DNA of 12,488 nucleotides from Verrucomicrobiota bacterium (GTDB lineage Bacteria; Chlamydiota; Chlamydiia; Chlamydiales; JAEYWL01): assembly GCA_023428915.1 (NCBI GenBank), contig JAEYWL010000114.1:1-12488 (forward strand), read 5' to 3'. A program made the translations under genes and the position numbers. A model generated the notes under the pieces. It had not been told where the DNA came from. It worked only from the letters and a program-made list of their open reading frames with translations, and ran no database searches. Below are positions 1 to 6,935 of the stretch, in pieces. Position 1 is the first letter of the stretch. The number at the start of each line of letters is the position of its first letter.

Positions 1-972
1 GCGCAAGGCCATTAAGGGGCCTTGCACGCAGGTGATTAGATAGAAGGCTGTCCCCATCAAAATAAAGCGCACCCCGGCGCTGGAGTCGTAATTTTTAAGT
101 TCAGTATGGCCGGCCGTGCCAAAAAAATTGGTAATTACTGTCCATACCGGAATGAGCAGCCATAATGAAAAAATAATTGAAGTGGTTTGCAGCCATTGCG
201 AGATGGGGCCGTGAATAATGTGGTGTGCGCCGATCCAGGCATAAAAAAAGGCGATGCTCCAAAATCCAATCATTGAAAGCCTGTGGCTATAAATAGGCCT
301 ATTTGTCAGTTTAGGCAGAAAATAATAGGCTTCTGCCAAACCCATCGGTGTAAAGATCAGGCCGACAAGGTTATGCACGTAAAAAAACTGCGCGTTGACC
401 CTGGAAATGCCTTCCGGAAGAAATTCAAGACTGTAAGTGCCTACATAAATTGTAAAAGTGGTCCAAATTAATGTGCCCATAATGTACCAAAGCGACACGT
501 ACATTTTTTCAATCTTGCGGGTTGCCACTGTCATAAAGACATTTAAGGCAAATAGAATCCAGGCTAAAGTAAAGATGGGCTTTACCGGCACCCAGCCTAT
601 CCACATGGGCATTTCTGCATACTCCCAGCCGTAGTTAATCCCCAATGGATAGGAATAACTGGTGAGTATTAGGGAAAACCACCAGAGGCCGCAAGAAGCT
701 ATCGCCAGGTTGTGATTCCAAAGACGTACGCCAGTAAGGCGCTGTACAATAAAATAGATCAAGCCTAAATTTGCAGATAGCAGCCATAAATAGAGTACGT
801 TCCAGACGTGGACGGGCCGGACTCGGCCAAAGTGCACGTACTCTCCGGAAAAATAATCGGGATATAAAAAACCATTCACTGAAATAAAGACGCCAAAGGT
901 CATGCCCATGATCAGAAAAAATAGGGCAGGATAGAGCATCCATTTTACCGGGGTATCGTCATATTGGATCAT
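1..972 (-). CDS. ccoN: cbb3-type cytochrome c oxidase subunit I, N-terminal 324 residues (runs off the left edge)
   Basis: Catalytic subunit of the cbb3 haem-copper oxidase, which reduces oxygen to water at the inner membrane and pumps protons. The frame is open from the ATG at 972 to base 1, giving 324 residues of a family usually near 470, so the C-terminus is outside the window. It is very hydrophobic with many membrane segments. Diagnostic residues are visible: H55 in R-P-V-H-V-W-N (low-spin haem b ligand), H200 in F-Y-V-H-N-L-V-G (CuB ligand), Y244 (position of the tyrosine cross-linked to the CuB histidine, 44 residues after H200 as in the family) and the H250-H251 pair in G-A-H-H-I-I-H-G-P. 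The second haem-ligand region lies beyond the edge. The start overlaps the stop of the upstream multihaem gene as ATGA, and an AAGGA ribosome-binding site lies at 979-983 inside that gene, which implies translational coupling. Identification is strong; the symbol follows the family. Confidence 0.93.
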   Translation of the reverse strand, partial: MIQYDDTPVKWMLYPALFFLIMGMTFGVFISVNGFLYPDYFSGEYVHFGRVRPVHVWNVLYLWLLSANLGLIYFIVQRLTGVRLWNHNLAIASCGLWWFSLILTSYSYPLGINYGWEYAEMPMWIGWVPVKPIFTLAWILFALNVFMTVATRKIEKMYVSLWYIMGTLIWTTFTIYVGTYSLEFLPEGISRVNAQFFYVHNLVGLIFTPMGLAEAYYFLPKLTNRPIYSHRLSMIGFWSIAFFYAWIGAHHIIHGPISQWLQTTSIIFSLWLLIPVWTVITNFFGTAGHTELKNYDSSAGVRFILMGTAFYLITCVQGPLMALR

Positions 973-3900
973 TTGGCATCCTTTTCGTTATCTGTCTCGG
1001 TCCCAAGCTTTGCTGCATAGGAATCTATTTGCCGGTAAAGCGCGGCAATACGGTTTTGCTTGGCATTGGCTTCTGACATGGAAGTCAGGAAGCGGGCTTT
1101 AAGCTTTTCAAGTTTCTTAGCTGATTCCTTTAGCTCAACTTCCTCGTTTTGCATTCTAGCATGCTGCGCTATTTCGTCAGACAGCTCTTGCAGTTTGGTG
1201 TTCAGCAGCTGTTCGAGCGCCTTTAAAGCTTCCTGTTCCTTTGAGCCGGGTTTGCTTACATTTAATTTACTCAGTGCTTCAGCATAAAGAGGGAAAGCCT
1301 GTTCTGAAACTGAAGAACTTATGATGTCCTGACCAGGAATGTTGTAAAGGGCTTTTAGCAGTTTAATCTCATTGCCCAGCGTATGGTAGCGCTCAATTTG
1401 CTGCTGCAGCTGTTCAGCCTGCTCATTAAGCTTCTTTTCTTTTTGCAATGTACCTATAAGCCTGGTATCGCTGCCGGAATTATCTGCCAGCGCAATCAAT
1501 GATTGCTCCTTCTCTTTCTTAAGGGCCATTTGCTGCTGCTGCAGCTTGAAAAGCATTGATTCTAAGGCGGCGCGCTGCTCATTGGCTTGCATGAGAGGTT
1601 CGTCGAAAGTTTGATATAGCGCTGAGAGCAATTGCTCTTTTTTTATTTGCCGGGCGCTTAAGCTGCGGATATACATGACCAGCTGCAAGCGCTGCAAGGA
1701 GCTGGTTAAATCTCCCCAGGGAGTCATTGCCGTGCCCGGTACGCCGTATTTGATAGAGCGGATCAGGCGCATGTCGTCCCTCGACTGGATCCAGTCCAGG
1801 TTGGTGAGCATGCGGGGTTTGGCGTCGCGCATGCTGGCCGCCCGTGCTCCTGAGCCGTCAGCGTCTTTTCCATGGCAGTAGGCGCAATTGGTATTAAAAA
1901 AGGCTTCCCCTTTTTTCAAATTTTCAGGGGTATAGTACTCCGGTTTGATGTAATAAAAATAGGGGTCGGGGCTGCCTTTAGTGGCTGGGACTTTGTCAAA
2001 CACAGTATTTACCGCTGCCTGCCCATCAAAACGGGTGTCAACGCCGTCAAGGGCCGCAATCAAACCCAGGCCGGTTTCGAGGAAGCTCAACTTTTTTAAT
2101 TGCTGCCCCTCTTTATGCAGATCCTTGATGACATCTTCCGGTTCATATTGCCATTTGGGGATATTTTTTTCTTCAGGGTGCATTAACGGCAGCGGCTGGT
2201 ATAACCAGTTGACTAGCTGCTGGATCTCGGCATCGCTCAGCACAGGCGCCTTCACGCTTTGCTCTTTGCCCTCCCCGATTTCGCCCCAGGGAGGCATGGG
2301 CGTTCCTTTCACGCCATGTTTGATAGAGTAGGCCGCCCGCTCTTTTGTCAAATTTTTCAAGAAGGTGGCGTTGCGGAGATTTTTGGGTATAGGATAAATC
2401 CATTCTGCAACGGGCCCATTTCCTAGTTCATATTCTCCATGGCATTGCGAGCAGTGAATGGCAAAAGCCTGGGCAGGGTTAAAGCCCTGTTTTTGCCACA
2501 CTTCGCGTTGTGCGGAATTATTTCTCAGCCCCAATTCGTCCAGCATGCGTGTAAGGGCTTTGAATTTAGAATCGTCAAAAGGAAATACCGGCATGATGGA
2601 ACGGGGCACATGCAGGCCGGGATTCCAGAAATGCTCCATCAGCCATTCATCGCTACGGTAGATGCCGGACCAATTGGGACGGGGGCCGATGAGACGTCCT
2701 AAACCATACTCTTGCACATACATCATTAGGACGCGCCTCACAGTTTCTTTCCAACGCGCCAGGGCTTGCTGCACCTGCTGTTTTTCTTCAGGAGTTTTGG
2801 CCTGTGCTGCCAGCTCCTGATAATAGTGATTTTTTGCCCTTGCTGCATATTTGAAGTTAGCATAAAGCCCTTCAATAGCCTCAGGCTGCCTCTGCTCAAT
2901 CCATTCCAATATCGAATCATGCCGCACGTCAGGAGCTATTTTTACCTCAATTTCGGCCCGGTTTTTCTCAATTGCCATTACGATTTGCGAACCGAGCAGG
3001 TCTTCAGGGAAGAGCTCCTGGAACCAATTTTTCTCTTTATATAGTTCATCAAAGCTCGGCTTCCCTTTTTCTATAGAGTAGCCAACATTTGAAGTGAATC
3101 CTTTAAGCCTGTGGCAGCTGGCGCACCCTTCAGTGGTGAAAATGTACATCGCTTCTTTTACATCGAGCGCCCGTTCGGCCGTCAAGGGTTTTTCCCAAGG
3201 CATTTTTTGGCCGGTTTCCCATTCTTTTATGGCGATTTTAGCAGCTACATCAGAGATCTGTTTATTGTCCGTTCTTTGGGCTAGCAAAAATGTGACCAAG
3301 GCTTCCAATTCCTCATGGTCTAAGCGCATATTGGGCATGGTTGAACTTCTAAGGTCAGCCTGCGGCCACACGATAGATTCTTTCACAAACCAGGGATAGA
3401 CCATCCCTTCGGTGGTTAATTCTGGGCCTACACCCCCGCGTGCGAAGCCGGCAATTTTATGGCAGGCATAACAAGCCTGCGAGAGATACAGTTTACGCCC
3501 GTATTGATAGGTTTTAGTCAAATTATCGATGTCCGATGTAATCGCATCGACGATTTGGTTGTTCTGTTCGCTGGTCCAATTGCCGTTAAACATCTGCACA
3601 TGCTTTAGTAATTGCTGCTCTAAATCCAGTGCTTCAGCCTTGCTGAAAAGCAGGCCCTGGGTTTGCCCTTCCTCTCTTTTTTTAGCTATCCACTGTTCGA
3701 GGGTCTCTTCCGGCGCTGTCTTTGAGCTAGCTAAAGTGTTTTGGAGTTGAATTGCGACCGCTTCAGAACCGACTAAATTGCTTAAATCTTGACTTACCTG
3801 TTTGAGGGCCTGGCTGCCGGCATAGCCCTCTGCAGTTTGTCCGCGTGCTTTCTTGAGATAGTTGAGCTGTGCTGCCGCTTGCTTTTGTTCTTTTTCCGGC

Positions 3901-4913
3901 AAAGTATAGTCTTTAGAACGATCTTCCAGCCTATTGAAAACAGAGCTGTAATTTTCCTTGTTAAGCTCTTTTTGCAAGGCGAGCAAATCCAGCAAGGCTT
4001 CTTTGTCATTTTCAAACGAAGCTTTGCTGTCGGACACAGTTTGCTTGCTGCGGGCCGCAAAACGTTCCAGTTTATTTGCAGTGTTGGCCATTTCAAGGGA
4101 GCTTGGCAGGTGGCATTGCACGCATTTAGCCTCGATCAGGCCGCCGACATAGAGCGGCGAAGTTTGAAAGAGAAGTTCGTGAGAGGGTTTGGCATTGAAA
4201 ATTCTAGAAAATAAAGGGTCGTTGGAAGGATCGTTTTCTAAAAATTTCGGCTTAAAGCCCTCTTCTTCTTCCTTGTATTGCCCATCAAATACAGGCCCAT
4301 GAGCTTTATCGGTAACTAGTCCCAAGCCATTGCCATTGTGGCAAGAGGTGCAGCCGTACTGCTCCATGGCATGAAATTCAAAGGGGCGTGTTTCTTTTCC
4401 TATTAAAGGATGGGCAGCCAATACCTTGCGCATATCATAGGCGGCCTCGCCAACTTCAGCAGTTTTTAATTTTTCTAAATTTACCGCTTCGGTGAACTTC
4501 TGCTGCTGTTTTAAGGCGGCAATTTTGCCGTCGAGCTTTCCCCATATATAATCGGGGTTGGCTACTTTCAGTGGGATGCCTTTTTCGTCATAGATAATGT
4601 TGCCGTTAAGATCTTGCGCTATTTTTGTTGGGGAAAAGCTTTCAAATTTCAAGGCTACATGGCAAGAAATGCAGCGGTCGACAACTTCGGGCCCTTTATT
4701 TTTTGAAGGGATGACAATCTGTTTAATGCCCAGTTTAAAGTCCGGCGGGGGTTCGCCTGTATATTCGGAGCGAAACTCTTCCAATGCCACATAGGCCTTT
4801 TGGTAGAGAAGATATTCAGGAGCTATTTCCCTGTAGAAAAAAATAGCAAACAGCGCTGTGGCAATAAAACCTAATAGAATAAGGGCCGATTGATAAAGTG
4901 TTTCTCTGCGCAT
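969..4913 (-). CDS. Giant membrane-anchored heptahaem c-type cytochrome, probable fusion linking the Rieske/cytochrome b complex to cbb3 oxidase
   Basis: 1314 residues. An uncleaved N-terminal membrane helix (about residues 8-27) should anchor it, with the rest in the periplasm. Seven CXXCH haem c sites begin at C81, C188, C264, C481, C597, C821 and C1010. Plausible methionine ligands are M526 or M529 (haem 4), M774 (haem 5), M873 in G-T-P-M-P-P-W (haem 6) and M1063 in G-T-A-M-T-P-W (haem 7). Haems 1-4 resemble the multihaem subunit found beside Rieske/cytochrome b in several bacteria (motifs V-D-R-C-x-x-C-H and G-C-T-S-C-H-N-G-N-G). Residues about 590-785 resemble CcoO: E-G-C-A-S-C-H near the start and, later, a stretch with G-x-Y-x-S-D-E-W and S-I-M-P. 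Haems 6 and 7 look like CcoP-type class I domains. Long charged, glutamine-rich helical stretches occupy about 275-460 and 1085-1310. It lies 12 bases after cytochrome b and overlaps ccoN. Multihaem cytochrome is certain; the fusion assignment is inference. Confidence 0.9.
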   Translation of the reverse strand: MRRETLYQSALILLGFIATALFAIFFYREIAPEYLLYQKAYVALEEFRSEYTGEPPPDFKLGIKQIVIPSKNKGPEVVDRCISCHVALKFESFSPTKIAQDLNGNIIYDEKGIPLKVANPDYIWGKLDGKIAALKQQQKFTEAVNLEKLKTAEVGEAAYDMRKVLAAHPLIGKETRPFEFHAMEQYGCTSCHNGNGLGLVTDKAHGPVFDGQYKEEEEGFKPKFLENDPSNDPLFSRIFNAKPSHELLFQTSPLYVGGLIEAKCVQCHLPSSLEMANTANKLERFAARSKQTVSDSKASFENDKEALLDLLALQKELNKENYSSVFNRLEDRSKDYTLPEKEQKQAAAQLNYLKKARGQTAEGYAGSQALKQVSQDLSNLVGSEAVAIQLQNTLASSKTAPEETLEQWIAKKREEGQTQGLLFSKAEALDLEQQLLKHVQMFNGNWTSEQNNQIVDAITSDIDNLTKTYQYGRKLYLSQACYACHKIAGFARGGVGPELTTEGMVYPWFVKESIVWPQADLRSSTMPNMRLDHEELEALVTFLLAQRTDNKQISDVAAKIAIKEWETGQKMPWEKPLTAERALDVKEAMYIFTTEGCASCHRLKGFTSNVGYSIEKGKPSFDELYKEKNWFQELFPEDLLGSQIVMAIEKNRAEIEVKIAPDVRHDSILEWIEQRQPEAIEGLYANFKYAARAKNHYYQELAAQAKTPEEKQQVQQALARWKETVRRVLMMYVQEYGLGRLIGPRPNWSGIYRSDEWLMEHFWNPGLHVPRSIMPVFPFDDSKFKALTRMLDELGLRNNSAQREVWQKQGFNPAQAFAIHCSQCHGEYELGNGPVAEWIYPIPKNLRNATFLKNLTKERAAYSIKHGVKGTPMPPWGEIGEGKEQSVKAPVLSDAEIQQLVNWLYQPLPLMHPEEKNIPKWQYEPEDVIKDLHKEGQQLKKLSFLETGLGLIAALDGVDTRFDGQAAVNTVFDKVPATKGSPDPYFYYIKPEYYTPENLKKGEAFFNTNCAYCHGKDADGSGARAASMRDAKPRMLTNLDWIQSRDDMRLIRSIKYGVPGTAMTPWGDLTSSLQRLQLVMYIRSLSARQIKKEQLLSALYQTFDEPLMQANEQRAALESMLFKLQQQQMALKKEKEQSLIALADNSGSDTRLIGTLQKEKKLNEQAEQLQQQIERYHTLGNEIKLLKALYNIPGQDIISSSVSEQAFPLYAEALSKLNVSKPGSKEQEALKALEQLLNTKLQELSDEIAQHARMQNEEVELKESAKKLEKLKARFLTSMSEANAKQNRIAALYRQIDSYAAKLGTETDNEKDAK

Positions 4914-4925
4914 GTTGTACCGTGG

Positions 4926-6251
4926 TCAGTGTCTTGCAAAATTTTCCGTCCAAGGCCAGATCCATGCCCAATTGGCCCCTCTAAATAAGGTGCCGATAAC
5001 AATTAAAATGGCTTGCGACGACATAAATACTGTGTAAAGGAAAATTGCCAGATAACGGCTGCGGTGAAACCAGTAGCCTTCGCCATGAGGGTTCCTATCC
5101 AAGTAAGGGATGAGCATTAATCCAACAATGATCATAGTAGGTATGCCTACACCTCCCCAAAAGGCGCTGTATGAAACCATTTCCTGCAGTCCGAGAAAGT
5201 ACCAAGGGGCTTTTGAAGGGTTGGGGGGTTTGCTGGGGTTTGCCGGTTCTTCCAGAGGGGCGTCGAGGAAAGAAAGCCCCAAAATTAACACCAAAGTTAG
5301 CATGAAGGCTACAAGCTCTGCGCGCAATAAGTGAGGCCATGTAAAGACGAAATTATAGGGGCCTTTATCTACAGTCGGGCATGTGCCGCGCACTAGCTCC
5401 ATTAAGCCATAAGTGCGTTTGACGCCTGGGGCAAATGATTCGCGTGTGTCTGAGCGCTGGACTACGCGATAAGGATCGGGTCTGATCTTGTCCGGAGGGC
5501 GGGAAAGGCCGCCGTCTTTGCGGATGCGCCAAAAATGGACCCCTATTAATGTGCCTGCAAGCAATGGCAACAGGGCCACGTGAAGCACATAAAAGCGGAT
5601 AAGGGCATCCTGGCCCACCATAGTTGATGCCAGCAGCATGACCCGGTTGATGTTGTATTCAAACCCCGGCAGGTTAGGGACATAGCCTGCAATGTTGGTG
5701 CCCACAGTAATCGCCCAGAAGGCCAATTGGTCCCAAGGCAGCAAATAACCGGTAAATGAGAGCAATAGCGTCAACACCATCAGGATGACCCCGATCACCC
5801 AGTTAAAGCGGCGTGTGCCTTTATAAGAACCGGTATAGAATACCCGGGACATATGCAAAAATACAAAAAGCACCATCATATGGGCGCTCCAGCGGTGCAT
5901 ATTCCGAAAGAGCATGGCAAAAGGGGTTGTGTCCTGCCAGTCCTTCATGATGTCATATGCGCGGTCTTCAGCAGGTATGTAATAAAACATTAAAACCACG
6001 CCCGTAAAGGTCAAGATCAGGAATAAGCTGGTCGTAATACTGCCCAAGCCCAAAGTGTAAAAGGGGTCGAGCGAATTTTTATGGCACTTGACCGGGTGAA
6101 AGTGCAGAAAGAAATTTTTAAAGACAATCTCCGAGCGGTCGACGTCATTGTTGGGGTAATTATGCCGGAATATCGACCTGACAAATATGGTGGGCAAACG
6201 CGATAAATAGCGGAGGTAGGATTCGCGCGGCTTGCCTTCAAAAACAGCCAT
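4926..6251 (-). CDS. Cytochrome b of a Rieske/cytochrome b (bc-type) quinol oxidising complex, b6 and subunit IV parts fused
   Basis: Integral membrane subunit that carries two b haems and the quinol sites. At 441 residues it joins the b6-like four-helix half to a subunit-IV-like half. Haem ligands are H119 and H133 in one helix (R-N-M-H-R-W-S-A-H ... F-L-H) and H224 and H239 in another (V-L-H ... G-V-H). The 15-residue offset of the second pair matches cytochrome b6 rather than mitochondrial cytochrome b. The quinol-oxidation motif, PEWY in most homologues, reads A-P-W-Y at 348-351. The C-terminus has F-R-G-A-N-W-A-W, seen in fused bacterial forms. The position aligned with the b6 cysteine that binds extra haem c(i), in F-Y-C-L-G-G, is T66 here (F-Y-T-L-G-L), so that haem is probably absent. 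A strong AAAGGAG site precedes the ATG. It lies 12 bases after the Rieske gene, whose stop overlaps the ribosome-binding region. Confidence 0.95.
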   Translation of the reverse strand: MAVFEGKPRESYLRYLSRLPTIFVRSIFRHNYPNNDVDRSEIVFKNFFLHFHPVKCHKNSLDPFYTLGLGSITTSLFLILTFTGVVLMFYYIPAEDRAYDIMKDWQDTTPFAMLFRNMHRWSAHMMVLFVFLHMSRVFYTGSYKGTRRFNWVIGVILMVLTLLLSFTGYLLPWDQLAFWAITVGTNIAGYVPNLPGFEYNINRVMLLASTMVGQDALIRFYVLHVALLPLLAGTLIGVHFWRIRKDGGLSRPPDKIRPDPYRVVQRSDTRESFAPGVKRTYGLMELVRGTCPTVDKGPYNFVFTWPHLLRAELVAFMLTLVLILGLSFLDAPLEEPANPSKPPNPSKAPWYFLGLQEMVSYSAFWGGVGIPTMIIVGLMLIPYLDRNPHGEGYWFHRSRYLAIFLYTVFMSSQAILIVIGTLFRGANWAWIWPWTENFARH

Positions 6252-6263
6252 TTACATGCTCCT

Positions 6264-6776
6264 TTAAGCCGAGGGGGAATACCAGGCAGCTTCCCAGTCC
6301 AAGGTGGTTTTATTTTTATCTACCATTAATTCTCCGGAGGCTCCTTTAGACACAAGATAATACACCAGGGGCAAAGGAGCAGGGCCGCCTGTGTTTCTTC
6401 CATAGCGGTCATATGTTGAGCCATGGCAGGGGCAGGCGTAGCCGGTTTCTACCATATTCACGGTACAGCCTAAATGAGTGCATACTGCTGTTTGCACCCG
6501 CACTTTACCGGAAGAGGTTTCTATAAATACTTTTTGGTTCGAGTCGTAGAATTTGCCGTCAAGCGCCAGCACATCTTCAGGTCTTCCTATGGAAAATACG
6601 CTTGGAGGGATTTTCATGGCATTAGGGTAGAGAAAACCTAAAAATGAGGCTCCAGCCAGATTTCCAACTCCTAATATACAAGCGCCTACTCCCAGCATTG
6701 CTAAAAATGAACGTCTAGTGATCAGAGGATCTTGATCGTCCGGATCTACATTCAAAGTATTGCGGTATTTTGGCAT
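6264..6776 (-). CDS. Rieske 2Fe-2S protein, Tat-exported
   Basis: Iron-sulfur subunit that takes the first electron from quinol bound to cytochrome b and passes it to a c-type haem. From the chosen ATG it has 170 residues. The N-terminus carries a twin-arginine motif (I-T-R-R-S-F-L-A, R21-R22) and a hydrophobic helix to about residue 50, so it should be exported folded by Tat and remain anchored. The two cluster-binding boxes are C-T-H-L-G-C (99-104) and C-P-C-H-G-S (115-120). C99, H101, C115 and H118 are the expected ligands, and C104 with C117 the usual disulfide. An in-frame GTG seven codons upstream (6797) would start inside the preceding small gene. I prefer the ATG at 6776, two bases after that gene's stop, although its Shine-Dalgarno (GGGAG, far upstream) is not ideal. 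Confidence 0.95.
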   Translation of the reverse strand: MPKYRNTLNVDPDDQDPLITRRSFLAMLGVGACILGVGNLAGASFLGFLYPNAMKIPPSVFSIGRPEDVLALDGKFYDSNQKVFIETSSGKVRVQTAVCTHLGCTVNMVETGYACPCHGSTYDRYGRNTGGPAPLPLVYYLVSKGASGELMVDKNKTTLDWEAAWYSPSA

Positions 6777-6778
6777 AG

Positions 6779-6931
6779 TTATTCTCGGCGCTCCCACTCT
6801 AATTCTTCGCGGAACAGCTGGTATTTTACATCTTCAGGATCTTCGAACTGCCCTTTGCGCAAATAGTAGATATAGACGATTACGCCGGCGACCCCGCCTA
6901 AAAACGTGCTGATTACTGTGGCAAAAATCAT
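6779..6931 (-). CDS. 50-residue single-span membrane protein, CcoS-like (cbb3 oxidase assembly)
   Basis: A small gene fitting exactly between the GltD-like gene (4 bases upstream) and the Rieske gene (2 bases downstream). It has an ATG at 6931, a TAA at 6781-6779 and 50 residues. Residues 2-23 form one membrane helix. They are followed by Y-L-R-K-G-Q-F-E-D-P-E-D and then Y-Q-L-F-R and an acidic tail. The helix followed by G-Q-F-(E/D)-D and a downstream L-F is the pattern of CcoS, a short inner-membrane protein needed to insert cofactors into cbb3 oxidase. Its location among respiratory genes and the cbb3 ccoN downstream agree with this. Against it, ccoS usually sits with ccoG, ccoH and ccoI rather than beside a Rieske gene. 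It could instead be a small structural subunit of the bc-type complex. Being a real gene is well supported by the packing; the function is moderate. Confidence 0.7.
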   Translation of the reverse strand: MIFATVISTFLGGVAGVIVYIYYLRKGQFEDPEDVKYQLFREELEWERRE

Positions 6932-6935
6932 CGTT

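Noticed and set aside
635..943. 102-codon minus-strand frame inside the first 970 bases
   Set aside because: It is an out-of-frame shadow of ccoN, whose own frame carries all the expected ligand histidines.
1060..4794. Several plus-strand open frames of 60-140 codons opposite the multihaem gene
   Set aside because: They lie antisense to a gene with seven haem motifs, lack ribosome-binding sites, and have low-complexity Ser/Cys/Phe-rich translations expected from the reverse complement of helical K/E/Q-rich coding sequence.
6777..6797. Upstream GTG as the Rieske start
   Set aside because: It would overlap the end of the small CcoS-like gene and add seven residues outside the conserved Rieske N-terminus; the ATG two bases after the small gene's stop is simpler.
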